Assembly: GCA_963513935.1 (NCBI GenBank)
Contig: OY740765.1
Coordinates: forward strand, 117,495,362-117,559,361
Length of the DNA stretch: 64,000 bases
Direction of reading: 5' to 3'
Source of the DNA: Aphrophora alni
Lineage: Eukaryota; Arthropoda; Insecta; Hemiptera; Aphrophoridae
In this document: positions 28,201 to 43,200 of the stretch, in pieces
Numbering within the stretch: position 1 is the stretch's first letter
Layout of the letters: the number at the start of each line of letters is the position of its first letter
The notes under the pieces: model-generated
The model's database searches: none
What the model was told of the DNA's origin: nothing
Seen by the model: only the letters and a program-made list of their open reading frames with translations
Translations under genes and position numbers: made by a program

Positions 28201-31200
28201 TTCTTCCACAAAAGTTTGGGGTCCAGAGTGATTCCAAGTAGCACAGGGTTTGGGTTGTAGGTATTGGTTTTTTTCTGCATTCTAGTTCTGGTACAAAATG
28301 CTTGAATGAGTATTTTCTTGTGAAAAAAGTGCATCTCGTCTTTGTTGAGGAGATTGACATGTTCCACTTCTCTGTCCATACATTGAGAGCATTTAAGGCA
28401 ACTTGCACCTGCTGTGTGGCTTGTATTGGGTCCTTGTTAGAGCTCCATATTGTTATATCGTCGGCGTAGACACAGCTGTCTGTTGTGTTAGGCAGAGTCG
28501 CCAGCATATCACAGAGTGCAATTTTGAACAGGGCCGCACTCAGAACTGATCCTTGTGGGACTCCAATATTGATTGCAAGTTCATCTGAGAGTATATTATT
28601 AACTTTTGTTTTGATTTTGCGGAGTTGTAGAAAGTTCTGAAGATACTTTAGCATCTTGCCTCTAAGTCTAATGAGTAGACAATGCAGTAGGACTGTGGAA
28701 TGGGGTACTTTGTCAAAGGCCGCTTCCAGATCCACCATTACAGCTACTGTTGTGCTGTTGTCCGAGAAACTTCTATAGATTGTGAAATGTAGAAGAGCGT
28801 CTGTTGTTCCTCTTCTTGGTCTGAACCCGAACTGCCTTGAGTGTAGCTAATTTCCGCTTTCCAATCTCCACACCAGCCTTTTGCTGACCAACCTCTCCAT
28901 CAATTTTCCCAGACAAGATGTTAAAGAGACTGGTCTGTATGATTCAGGTACGTCTGGAACTTTTGTTGGTTTCAGAATAGGTATGATGATGGATTGCTTC
29001 CATTTTTGTGGAATGTTACCTGTATTCCAGATGTTGTTGAACAGGATGAGTATTTCTTCGAGAGATTGTTGGGACAGGTTCTTCAACATGGCATTGTGAA
29101 TGTTGTCTTCGCCTGGTGCACTATTTTGTATGTCTGCTATGCATTCTCGGAGTTTGTTCATTGTAAAAGGGGCATCAGCCATGTCATCATGGAATGTGAG
29201 GAGGTCCAGATTACATGATAGGTATTGTTCTTCAGGGGTTAGTGTTTTTGGGAAGGAGATTGACTTTTCAGATTTTTTGGCATAGTCTGTATTAAGTAAG
29301 TTAGCTATGTCTTTTCCTTCTGTCAAAATCCTATCGTTCTTGTCTTTGATGTGGTGGATTGTTTTGATATTCTGTACCTCAATTCTCTAAATCTCTTCCA
29401 TGCAGCCAATGCTGGGTTGTTTGAGTTGATAGAGGAGACAAACTCCCTCCAGCTGGATCGTTTTGCTTTCAACATTTCTCTTCGAAAAATTGCGTTAGTA
29501 CGATTGTACTCAGCTCTACTTCTTGTATCTCTTTGTTTCATCCATCTTCTCTTGGTTTTTTGTTTATTTATCCTTAGTTCCGTAAGGGTAGGAGTCCACC
29601 AGATGTTTGCTGGACGTGACTTCCTGCATCTGATTTTAGGTACGCTAGCTTCAGCTGCCAGACTGATAGTGTTTTCTATGTCTGTTAATCTGTCGTCGTA
29701 GGTGGAAAGATGCTGGTCTACTTTTTGTCTGAAAGTGTCCCACTTACCTTTACTAATTTTATATTTGGTTTGTGGTATTGGATTTTGTTCCCCAATCTTC
29801 TCGGAAAAACTCAGTGAGAAGTGGCCTGGGAGATGATCGCTTCTCAGGTCAAATCCTACTCTCCAGTTTTCTATTTGCAGGGTTAAATTTGCTGACACTA
29901 TGGATAGGTCCAAGGTGCTAAGTGAGCCAGAGCTGGGTGATTGGTAAGTCGGTTGATCGCTTTCATTGCACAGAATCATATTTTCATTTTGTATCCATTG
30001 GTAGACCACTTGGCCATTTAGATTGGTGTCATTGTCCCAGCTTGGGTGTCTTGCATTGAAATCACCACTAATTATGTAATTTTTGGTCTTAGGTCTAATA
30101 CTTAATGAAACTAAATTCAATGTAAAATTTTCAAAAATAAAGCAAAAAATGTGTCTAAAATTGTTTTCTCCAAATATTATAAGGGATTGATTTATTTTAT
30201 TTTTTTAATTGAAAACTATCATAGGTTTTGTTGCAAAACTTTTTGGTTCTAAAGAAATGTGTTTTTTCTCCAATCACTAGCATACTTTGGATAACTTTGA
30301 ATATGTACTTTGTGAAATACTTTGTGAGAATTTGAGACAATTTTGAAAAATACCACAACCATTAAATCATATTTTTTGAAATGGCATCAAAATTGTAGAA
30401 TAAAGTCTCCATTTTGGACATTTAAAATTTGAATACTAAATTTTTTTTACTAATCACAAACTAAGACGAAACATGAATTTGTTAAATTTTTACTGGTAAA
30501 ATAAATGTTGTTTTTTATTAAAATGAATTTTTTGCAGGTGTTTCACATCCCCTTGTCTCAGAGATATGAGCCAGCTAATCAATCAACATGGAAGTTGGCA
30601 GTTTCTAGTTTAATGACGGTCTTATCAACAGGAATTCCTTTAGCTAGAAAATATTATAAAGAATTTGAAAGTATGTGGGATCAGTTGGCTCACACTTTGG
30701 ATGAAGTATTATTTCCTAAAAGGTATTCAGTGTAATAATAGTGATTTTGTTTCATCAGTTCATTTGTTTATTGTTCTGTAAGACCAATACATTCATAGTA
30801 TGGGACTAATCATCTAATAAATACACACTACTAAATAATAAAGTTTTAGTTAGAATATATAATAAAAGGTAAATAACAGTTAATGAACAGTAACATATAA
30901 ATAATTAGCATAACTATAAATATATATACAGAACATGCACAATATAAATAAATTGTGCAATTACAGTACATCATTTAACTGGAACAGTTAGGAAAATTGA
31001 AAATCGGGATAAAGAGGAAAAAATTAGAAAACAATAAAATAATTTGTATGGTAAATGTTAACATTTATTTCACTGTATATAAACACTACAACATGTTTAA
31101 ATAATATTTACACAAAACTTCAATTTTGCTTTACAAAATATTGATCTAGTTTTTTGAGTCATTTTGGTGCAATCTTTAAACACAGCACGATCTTTATATT

Positions 31201-34200
31201 ACATGAAATGCTTGTCTTGAAATTTATCGAAGTTGAATTTAGAAAAAATAGTAGAGCGACTAAAATAACGTCCTTCCTGCTCGGCGACTGATATTAGAGT
31301 ATCGGTCTTTCGACCAACAATTTTGGCTCTCCCTTTTTGTGGGAATGTTTCCTGCAAAAGGTAACCAATTTTTCTCCGCGAAGAAATGTCTCTTCTGTGG
31401 ATTTCTAAGTTTTCGACTGAATTACTCCGAAACTTTTCTGCTAGAAGCTGTCCTAGGCTTAGTTTTCATGTATTGTATTACTTTTGTAAACTATTTTTCA
31501 TTAAAAACCCTTTTAATAGATATTTTGATCTTTCTATTATTTAATTTTATTTGAGCTAACAGTTGGCTAGGCAAATTGAACTTGTGATCTCTGACGTCGC
31601 GCTACCTGAAGCGACAATTCATGTTCTATCTTGAATACTCTGATTTTGAACACTTTTTCGTACTTTTTGCTGTAACTTTTGAACGGTTGGCCCGATCTTC
31701 AGTTTCTCCTCGGATTCCTCTTCTTCCTGTTCTTGAGGGTCTTGAAAACTTGATTCGACGTTTTCGGCCGCGTATTTCTCGAGTTACCGCACTTTTTTTG
31801 AATGTCTATTTTTTCACAACCTAACTTTTTACTTAAGTCCTTTTTCAAAATTCTTTTGCACTAAAGGTATTCTCCTGGTCCTATAACGGAAATAACTTTT
31901 TAGTTTTTCGTCGTAGCTCGCTTGGTTCGTGAGTTATTATTGATGCTCGAATTCGTGACTTTTTGATCGTCGTATTTATCGTATATAAAATCCCCCCCCA
32001 TTATTAATTTTCAACTCTCCTCAGTTGTTTTACATTTATATACCTTTATTATACATAATCTATTACTCATTTACCCCCTTTAACCTTTAATTTTACCGCT
32101 TTTGGGCTTTAACTTTTTACCTTTTGTTATTATTATTTCTCCCCCATTTTAACTTTAAATCTTATTCTGACCACATATTATTAATCCCTACGATTGTCTT
32201 TTCATTTGCTATTATTAGTTTTATTTAGTGTATTCCCCTTTCACCTTTAAAATCTTAAAAAACTCTCCAAGAATGACTCTAAGTCCTTTTCCCCCTTGTT
32301 ATTATTATTATTTTTTCTTTTTTATTGCTGATTATTATTATGTCCCCTATGGTTTATAACTCTATTACTTTTGATTTTTGATTTCCCCCTTTTTGCAAAC
32401 TTTAGGTTTTTGAGCCTCTCTAATTTCTTTAATAACTTTTTTGTTTTAGGTCCTTTTACATTCATTTTTTGATATTATTAGTCGTCTGATTCTACTGTAT
32501 AATTATTTATCTTAATATTTTAGTTTTTTAATAAAATTGGAATTGCCATAGGCTGGTTTGTCATGCTCAGACAGGCAAGGTTTTGTCTTGGCCTCGTGTG
32601 ACGTCACCGCACTATCACATTTCAACTTTACGAAGTTTAGCGTGGCAATTTAAATGTTTTAAATTTACCATGAGACGAATGACTTTTCCATTCCGTCTCA
32701 GTGTGAAGGATGCCTTCAGGCGTTATTTTACAAATAGCAGGCACAATTTTTCCACAACTTCTTCAAAGTGCATTCTGTTACATGATCCCATGTGTTAGCA
32801 ACCATCTAAATGACATCTTTAATGTTTATTGTTTTTAATAAATCAATAAGACTTTCTTCCCCTTATACCTTGATCATCTTACTCAAAAGTTCTTTGCGAT
32901 AAACACACTTAATATAATCAAGCACCCTCTGATCCATAGGCTGCAAAAGTGGCGTGACATTAGAAGGAAGTAATTTAACTTTTATTTCGTCACTTACAAG
33001 CTCTTTATCCCCTGGATGAGATGGGGCATTGTCAACAAACAAAATACCCTTTTCTGGCAAGTTGTTTTCTTTAAGACTATTTTGTGCTAATGGAACAAAA
33101 TTGTCAAAAAACCATTTAAAAAAAAAATAAAGCTCTCCATATGTAACTTTTTTTGTTATGGTAGATCACAGGCAATGAAGCAAGATTAACATTTTTTAAT
33201 CACAAGGATTTTTTGATTTCCCTATTGTCAAAAAAAAGTGGCAATTTATATTTTCCTGATGCATTCCTACAAGCCATAGCAGTGAGCCGATCTTTGCTTT
33301 GCCTTTGGCTGAATCTTCAATCTTTAGTGCTAGAGTTTTGTTAGGCAGCATATGGTAGAGAAGTCTAGTTTCGTCCATGGTATAAATTTGATGGGCTGTA
33401 AAGCTCAAAATAATTTTTTCAAACACTTTTTTGAAATGCTCACTAGCCACAGAATAACTAGAGAGGCTCTCACCAGTCACAATTAATTGGGTTAGCCTTG
33501 GCGTTTTTAAAAATGTTCTAGCTACTTCTGGCTAGCTGTAAAATTCGGGTCAGTGTCCGGTAGTTATTTAAACTTAAAGATTTTTGACTTAAAATTGGAC
33601 CAGAAATTGGAACACGATGTTCTCGCTGAGCATCACATGAACAATACATCGTCCAAGGTTTCATTTTTTATTTTTTTAATTGTTCCTTAACCCTCCAAAC
33701 TGTCTTTTGTTATCATTTTTTTAAAAAAATCCTCAATTTGTTTTAGATTTTTCTTCTTCAAACCCTTAGTTCAGCAACAATTTTTTTAGTAATTCTCCCT
33801 TATCAAATCTATATAATGTATCTAAATTTTTGTTTATTGTAACAACGATTTTTTTACGCCATGCACTGAACTATAATAAAAATCTGTATTCGAGACAAAA
33901 TGATAGAAAACACTGTCTAATCTCGTAGCGACTTAATACAATACAGTACTGACAGATAACTCAGTGACTAGCAATGTGACAAACTGACGCAGTGGCATAG
34001 CACGCAAACTGGGGGGGGGGAGGGAGTTAGAAAAGGGTGGGACTACTAGGCAAAAGGCCTTCAATTCTCTTTTCCTTCATAACTTAAACCTTGTCCACTT
34101 AAAGATGTGCATTGTCAGATGAGTCATCCTAAGTTTTAGTACTTCCATTGTTAAAATGTAAATATGCTCCATAAACTCCTCCATCAAACAAATGATCTAG

Positions 34201-37200
34201 CAACAGTAGTTGTCTAAGGCTTGTCAACTTCCTCACCATCCTCAATGCCCTTGTGTTCCGGAACAGGAACCCCATGGTTCATTTTGGATAGCATCATGAG
34301 GTTTTCAGTACTTCCAAAATCAGTATAAATGTGAATGCGGGTTAACCCTGTTATCCAATCGTTAAAATCACTGTAATCAGTCTGTAACAGTTATCACTTT
34401 CACTATTAAAGTAAAATCAACATTAGTTGTTGTTTTCTAGTGTGTATTGGGATCCTTTAACCCATTTTGCACCCTCAGAGGATCACTTTAATTTCAGTAT
34501 ATATTTCGTCTACAACTGTCTTCATTCTTCTGGTGTGCTTTATTTTAAAATTATATTTTCTATTACATTTAGATTAACTAGATAGGTATGGTAGTCAAAG
34601 GGGAAAATTGGCAGCAAGTAAGATTCCATTTGTATTGGTACAGTTTTTCAAGGTAATCACCATCAGTTTCAACATTAGTTTTTACTATAGAAATAAATGT
34701 CTTGAATTTAACAAAATTATTGTTTGGTTACAGTTCTCCTCCTCCAGAACAGACACCAGATGAAATTTTAGAAGATGAAGCTGTAGATTGCCAAGTCATT
34801 GATGTTCTGAAAGACGAAGTACTGTCACATTCCAATTCTATTCCCAAAGAGTTTATTTTAAAGGTTGTTGTCTTATTAAATAAAGGATCAATATTATCTA
34901 CAACAAACTCGGCATACACTGGTGAGTTGTTTTGTGTCTTTATTTAGTAGTTAAGCATTAGTTGTGATCCATTTCATTGGACAAACTACATTTTGTATGG
35001 TCATAGTCACATTTCAGCTTGGATCAATAAATACATTAATTAAAAGTACAATAATAAAATAGTGGACAATAAATTAATCAAAAGAGATTAAACAAAACAC
35101 CAAAGAATAAAAAACGCATAATAAATTAAGTTCTTGCAACTGAATTTTTTAAAAACTCTTAATCCATTCGATTAAAATAGGATGAGCTATTTATCTTTAA
35201 TTCAACAACTAATTGACAATCTTATTAATTTTTAATTGTACTTTCTCACAAGTACACAATAAAAGTTAAGTTAAATGTAGACAACGTTATGTGTTAAGCA
35301 AAAAATCGATGTCAATTTTTTTTGCGTATATATATATATATATGTTTTGACTTCCCTTAAGTCCAAAAAGTGGTTTTGGAATTATGCCTGTTGTATGTTT
35401 AGTACTCTACAGCTAAAACCTACCGACCAATTTTTATCAAGTTTGGACATATTTGTCAATCTCGGAACTTTTTTTTATAACTCAAATTATAGTAGTAGCT
35501 GCCTTAGACCGCCGTCATTAAAAGCTTGATTTTAATCAAATACGATTTATGCCGAGGATACATTTATAGCAGAAGTGAAGCAAGTTTAGGCTCTATTTAA
35601 ATATATAAATATTTTTTTCAATGGCATCTGTTAGGATTCGGTCTTAGACTGCCTGGGTTCTTTATTTTTAATATCATCGATTGGTTCAAGTAACCTTAAC
35701 TAACAAGAATAACCATCACCTGTCTTATTACAATGCTACAATATTCTTATTATTACTATTAATCCAGAATGACTAATTGTTGTGACTCACAGATCTGATT
35801 CTACGTTATAGTTTAATTATATGACTAATAATAATTACAAGGTTTATACACAAAGTTTGCTCACCCTGCTTGCCACTCTTATGGGTGCTCGTCTAATGTC
35901 AATTCTACTTGGAAACTCTTAATCACCAAGTCCATCTGGGTATCTTCAAGAATTATTCTCCCAGGAAGCTCTTATTCGCCAAGTCCCTCTGGCTATCTTC
36001 AAGAATTCCTGCAGCACCTTACCTTGATCAATCTTGGGCCACTGACCAAGTTTCCTCCCACCCAAGGGTTTATATATCATTGTAGCATCAATGACGTCGG
36101 CCTTGCTTGCAAGGTAAGCAATTTCGTCAGTTTTCCAGGTATGTCACAATAATTGTTTTCATTCTGGCTTCTTAACTTAAAGAACTTAGACTCAATTTCT
36201 AACTAAAACTATCCTAATTCCTAACACATCGATGGTTCATTTTTTACTTTTTTACTGACATCTACCAGACTGAAATTTTTGTAATGAATAGTTTTGTTAG
36301 GTTAGTATTTGTAATGTTTCATATTTTGCACTTATCATTTTCAAAGTATAGTATAATCGTCTGATAAATGCTGATTGAGACATAAGTAACCAGTAGATTA
36401 TCCTGGTTGTGATCGAGAAATGTTAGTGGTTCATCTGCTGGTACCTCGGATAATTGGTGAAATATTGGACTTTGGATTGACGACTTAATACGGAACAAGA
36501 TATTAGATGTATTAATCACATAATAGATTATTTTTATATGGTCATTTTAAAATTTAAAATGGTCAGGATATAGTGTATAATTATAAAACATTTTATGTCT
36601 AAGAGCTTAAATGAATAATAATAAAACGAATAATATATTCCATCTGACAACCTAGATACTTGGAATCATAGAAAAGAGATCTGACAATACTGTTCAGACC
36701 AAACCTTTTATATTGTTTCTGTCGAGTAAGGTAAAAACCTTCTAGAAATTTCCAAATCCAAATGATGTCATGCTAAGTCAGCGTTGTTAGAAAAGTAGGA
36801 AATTCACGCCTTGGGGAGAGTCAAGCAAAAGAGAATTCTCGAGAAAACTCCAACTGATGGGATCTGTCTGAGTTAGGGCAAGTTACCGAATGGTTGGGAG
36901 ATGATTATTTTGAAATCATAGGATAATAACATAAGTGCATCAAATTAAAATAACCTCAAATTCAGAGCAGTAAATTGTATTTGAAATGATAAATTCAGTG
37001 AATGTGTGTTTGGTATAACACACACTAAGTTTACTAATAACTATATTCTTGCAAATAACAAATGTATTATAAGAACTATTTGAATTGAAGTTTTGATTTA
37101 GAGACATTAATTAAAAGAATTTCAGGAATTATTGAGGTATATTCACTTTTGGACAATTTGTGTTTGCTATTTACAAATAAAAATGGGCATGAACGATTAT

Positions 37201-40200
37201 TTAATTTGATGAAAGTTTAGGTTTAATTGTTGAACATTTAAATTTGGATGAAATTTTTTATCTATTTTATAAACATTTTGATTCGATTAAATTTTAAGCC
37301 TATTTGATGAACATTTGATTTTATTTTATAAACATATGTGTTTCAGGTTGGATTAATGTCTTTAATATTAAGTATTTTTTGTTTGTTCTAAATTTGATAA
37401 TAAATGTATGGATTTCAGATATTATGACTGTGTTTTAATTTAAATACATTCTTCCAAAGAATTCATACCCTGGGATTAACTTTATTTTAAAAAAGAGTAT
37501 AAGATGTTCAATCATGTGTTGGCCGGTATATTTACATTTAAATAGTTTTAGTACGGATATACAAGTAAAGTAGAGTAAATAGTTTTTAAATTAATAAAAC
37601 CGCTACTGGAGGAGGTAGAAAAATTACACATTTTGATTGTTAATAGATGTGTGAGAAAGACTGTCCAATGTTTATTTCCGTTTATTTCCTACGGGCATGT
37701 TTATTTTAATTTCTGTCCAAGATTATTATTTTTTTGTTTTTTGAAGGCATGCAATGTTTTTTGCCCTTAAACAACATTAAAAACACCAAAATGTAATCCA
37801 AATCTATAGCCAAACTCCACGATAAAGGTTAACATGTAAATAACAATAACTTTAATGAATTTAATACAACCATTTGTATTTTTCCAATTTACTCGAAAAT
37901 CTTGAAATATTTTACCTCTTGTGAAGTCATCAAAGATTAACCAATAACTCCAGAACAGGCTTTTGGGGGGAATTATCAATTGATAATTGTTGTTGGATTA
38001 TATTGTAGTCTTGTCTTGAAAGTATCTGAAAGAATTTAGAGAATATTTTTATACAGGGTGTCCAGCAGCCTTGAAAATCGGGAATTATGCTTGAATTTTG
38101 CCAGCTGTCGGTAATTTTTTCCCAAGAAGATTTAAAGTTAAATTTACAATTCAAAAATAATTTTGACAATGGTACTCGTAAAGGCAAATTATTGTTTTTT
38201 TCCTTTTTAATAAATTCGGAGTAATGATTCAGTCTCGGAACGGCGGACAAACATTCTTCAAATACAATAATAGCTCTCTCTGTTTGTACTACGGTCCAGT
38301 TAGTTTGATTTGAAAATAGTGAACTCTTTTTTATTTAAATCGACAGCTTAGTAGTTAGTATTGAACATCATTGAAAAAAATCCATCATTATGATATATTG
38401 AAATAGAAGTTTTTATATATTGTTTTAGTCAAGAATTGTTTACTATTCTAAATCGTGCATCATGCCGTCATTAAACATGATTGTAGTAGTAAGGATTAAA
38501 CGGCAAGACGGCTTCTATTTGACAACATCATTCATATTTGGGAAAGGGGTGTAACCAAGTGATTAGCTTTTTCTTTCACAATTTAGGTTATACACTGAAC
38601 ACAATATTTTTCGACCAAATGTATATCTATTTTTTAATTTGAAAACATATTTGTAGCTGATAATCTGTTGCAAAATTAGTGGTAAAAGTTTCTTTTGCCG
38701 TATGGTACAAGTTGAAACGGTTTGGGTTTTCACCAAAATCATTCCAAAAACAAAAAAAATTGTAAAACAAAATTTTAGTTAAAACATAATAAATATCAAG
38801 AATACATAAATAAATGGTAATATCCATAAATAATTAATAATGCGTACAGAAAAAATTAGTTTAATATGAAGAAAAGTAGAATAATTATAAGAGTTTTGTC
38901 AATTTAATTAAAAAATTTAACATTTAAAGCGTAAGGGAAGTGGGGTGGGGCTAACAGGAGCCAACAGGTCGAAAGAGAACAATAGAGTTGTTGATCACGT
39001 GACACCTTAGGTCCAGACTGGACTAAATAATCTGATTCCACTTGTTACAAAATTATTCACATGCAATTTCCTATGTTAAATTTTAAATTGTTTAAATTTT
39101 GAATATAAAATCATATTATGATAAAGAATAACTGGTTAGCATAGGAAATACAAGAAAATATTTATTAAACCGAATAGTTATTGCAAAAAACATGCATAGA
39201 CAAAAAACTAAAATTTTGTCTAGATAATAAGTTAAAATTTTTATAATGGAAATAGGTTAAGGATATGTGACATAATATAATGAGACCAAAATAAGTACAT
39301 ATATAATAAATTTTGGGGGGTTTTTGACCATCGAAAAATCGTCAAACTTCAACAATGAATAACATCAGAAAATGAAAATAAATGAAAAACGTAAAGAATT
39401 CCTTTATTTCTAAGGTAGAGGCTACAAAAACCAAAAAGGAGAATGAAGAAATTCCGAACCGATCAAAAGTTGGTAAAAGAAAAAATCACGAAAAACGAAA
39501 AAGAGTACATCTTAGAAAGTTATCATCCTACAACTTAAAATCAAAACTGTATGGAATCCAGAAGTCAAGAAGGACAAAATGACATTTCCAGATTTCCAGA
39601 ATTCCTGTTAGAACCAGAGATATGGGAATTTCAAGAAAGTATACAAATTAAATTCCAGAAAATCAGACATTACAGGAATCAACCTGCAGTAACCCCTACC
39701 ACACGATAGGGGTGGAGCCAAGTGTTTGGATTTTTCAAAAGCAGTGCTGGCAACCCATGTACAAATCAACTAAATAATAATTAGTTAATCAACAACTAAT
39801 TAAAGTAAAACAAACATTAAAATAACCAAAAGGGTTATAATAAAAACTAACTAAAGTGAAATCTTGAAGAAATAAACCAAGTTAATCAACTTTAAACGTC
39901 ATAAGTCAAAGGGAAATGTTCATAGAAATTGGCACCAGTGGAACAGGGAATAAGTTTTGGAGGTCCATTTCAAAAGAATTTTTCTTCACTCTTTATCCAG
40001 CTCCTAGAAGAAGAACATCTCTAACCAGCACCAGGAGGAGAGTCATCTGCAATCATCTTTATGTGATCAGCACTATACCGATCGTTTTATTGGAAGCGAC
40101 CTGGCATTTCAAATGGTATAGCAAGATACGACAAACAGCCACACTGATTCAAACTTGGACTTCATCTTTAAACTTTTTGACTACAAGATCTTCAAGCTGT

Positions 40201-43200
40201 AACCATTCAACTTTAACAACAGCACAGCCGATTTCAACGTAACTGAGGACTGCTAGCTGACATCAACTAGACTTCAGCCTTCACCAGAACAACTGTAATC
40301 AGCCTTGCCTAATAGGAGCCGAAAACAGCTATAAATATGTTTACAAAATACCACAGTTACGATCTTGAATAAATATTCGCTTTGAAATAAAGAATAAATT
40401 TAAAAACTTTCCGGGGAAAATTATCTAATTAAAATTATTTTTTATTTTATATATGTACTTTTTAAAGTCAATGTGTTTTTAATTTTAAAGTAAGTTTGAT
40501 TTTAATATTTAGTAAAGATATATTCATTTTAATAATAATTAGAGAAATAATAGTCATTGATATTTATGTTGAATTTTTGTAAGATGTTTTAAAGTTAAGA
40601 AAATTTATGATTATTTCAAGTTAAGAAATTTTATAAATTAAAATCTTGAATAACGTAAAGAATTAAAAAAGGAATTTTTAATTAAAATATAAATTTTATT
40701 TCTGGATAACATTTTGTTGTGTGGATTTTAAACTAACCCTATGTTGTTTTCAGCTTAAAATTAAGTGTGTTTTTTTAAAAATATAATGTGCTCTCATTTA
40801 TTTCACAATTTTAAATAGATTCTGCAAAATAACTCTTTCAAATTACACTACCTGAGAGTGAGTTTTAAAGTTAAAGTAATAAGAGAAAAAAGAGCTAGTT
40901 TTGATTAAACAATAAAAGTAATAAAGGAATTTTAAAGTAATTCCTAATATCTAAGAATAAATACTAAAGACAGTATTTTATTCTTGAGGCATTGTGGTGT
41001 TTGGCAGAATAAGGACGTCAATAAATAATTTATCAAGCAGTTTCCCAAAGGTGTGACTTGAATAAAATTAAGGGTTTATTGGAATTGTATAGCATTAAGT
41101 TCAATTTCCCATTTACAACCTTCTGTTGTGAATAACATCAAAAGAAGAAAAGGGTTAAAGCAAACATCATACTGTTTCAACATGAATTGAATGTAAAAAT
41201 TAACTTTAGCTCTATGCCTTGTTCTTCAAACAACAATGTAATTATGTTTCCTTTGCATTGAAACTGGAAATGTTTTTAAATATAGGTTTATTTTGAACAA
41301 AATAATAGTAAACTAGTAACTCAGGTGATTTATATCTGTCACTTGATGTGAATCTGTGCTTGAAATGACCTTGGCCAGGCGGAATAATTGTGTCATATAA
41401 GGGAATGGTACCAAAATTCAGTTTCTGATCTCACACACATTGTTTAATATTTAAGGGGAGAGATAACTACCATAACTCAGGTCTTTTTTTTAAATTCAAT
41501 ATTTGATAGCTACCATAAGAAAAAATTAAAAATTACATTTTTCTCAAAATCGGCTCTACCGATTTTGATTTAATTTTGCTCAAGTGTGTAACCTCCAAGA
41601 ACCCAAACAAAAAGGTTTGGTTGGCATCTCTCCAAAAATGTTGTTTCATAAGTTTTCTGTAAGAAACAACTCTAAATCAGCTATAGGGATGTTATAAGTG
41701 ACGATTTTAAAAAAAAATTTATGGCTACCGATTTCGATCAAATTTAACCCTATAAGAGGTCATTAGCAATCCCTAAGGTGGTAGGCCTTTTTTGCTCCTT
41801 TAAATGCTATGTGAAGATTAATGACCTAACTCCATATGTAAAATCTCAATGGAAAAAAAAATAATATGGTTCAGGAATTTTTGGCAAATAAAATGAATCT
41901 TGACCACCATTAAAAGCTTGATTTAAAACTTTTTAAAACAATTTAAAACAAATACAATTTTTGCTGAGATTCGCTTACAACAGAATCTAAGTAAGTTTAA
42001 ACCCTAATTAATGTCTAAAAAATTGTTCAACATCAGTGTCAATGGGTTATTATTATTTTTTTATTGACATTTTGGGTGGTTTATATTCGGTTTTGGGGAT
42101 CAGTGACTGAGAAAGTTTGTGCAATCTTTTTCAATGTATGTTAATACAATTCATTACTACTACTACTACCACCACCACCACCACCACCACCACCACCACC
42201 ACCACCATCACCACCACCACTAAATATTGCTGAGGTTTTGTTCATAGTAAAAGTACATATTGACAAAATGATAATGTAAAAGTAATATATTTATATTCAT
42301 ATAATTTGTGAAATAAAACTACATAAACACTTTAAAATGTAAATTTAACCATATATAACATGTTTCAAATACCCAAATTGTATTATATATTTATTAAGAA
42401 TAAATATATGTATAACCAATAAAAACATAAGTGGAAGAACTACTTCTTGTGTAGTGTAAGAGGAATGAAATGAAGAGAGAAAGGAGTAGCTTGTTTACAC
42501 ATTTTGTTATCTTCAGGTCTTCTTCTATCACTCATCTTTAGTCCCCCCTATTCCTCTATAGGCCTGCATGTTAGTTTCAAGTTTTCAAATGGAGTTTAAT
42601 GAATAATTAATGTCTGTGTTAGCTATATTACCACAAATTTTAAACTTTACATTAAGTAATTCTTGTAAAAGTATTATTTCATTGCCAAAATAAAATGCAC
42701 TCATAATACAAATTTTACTATATCAGTCCTCATCTTTTAATTGTTAAAAGTTTGATTTTTGTAGTGTCTTGCCTCGCTATCTTCATGAAACTCAAATGTT
42801 GAATTTTCAACAGTACTTGCACTACGTTTAGTGAGAAAAAACAAAATTTCATAAAGTTGAATTTTAAACAAATGTTGCTTCGATTATTGGGTATGGGTTT
42901 TAAAAGAAGTTAATACTTGTAGTGTTTACTATGGTGTGACAACTACTACACAACAAACTATCAGTTTATCTTTTCGTGCAGAGTTTATACTTGTGAAGTG
43001 AGGGCTTATGTACACAGACAGCAGGGATTAATGGACATTCATAAATAAATCTTACCATATACAATATACCAAATCTATCGCCCAGACTTTTTGTAAAAGG
43101 CGGAACAGCAGAGTACACTAGCTTAAACAGTAAAATTAATGTATTAAAATTCAATGTAAAGTATAAATTATGAACAGTTTTTGAGTTATGAACATTTGAA

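Larger units (their letters stand above)
26795..30120 (-). mobile_element. I-type non-LTR retrotransposon, 5' truncated
   Basis: A 3.3-kb LINE read leftward from about 30120: endonuclease remnant, reverse transcriptase, RNase H and a cysteine/histidine C-terminus, ending in a GATGAA-type tail (26795-26815 on the plus strand is CTTCAT repeats). The presence of RNase H after RT points to the I/LOA/Jockey-related clades that carry it. The 5' end lies inside the endonuclease, a normal 5' truncation. ORF1 is absent. A target duplication was not found. Confidence 0.85.

Noticed and set aside
28881..29701. Plus-strand ORFs of 61-116 codons
   Set aside because: Antisense to the RT and endonuclease of the I-type LINE.
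32583..32798. 71-codon plus-strand ORF
   Set aside because: Antisense to the C-terminal end of the Tigger-type transposase relic.
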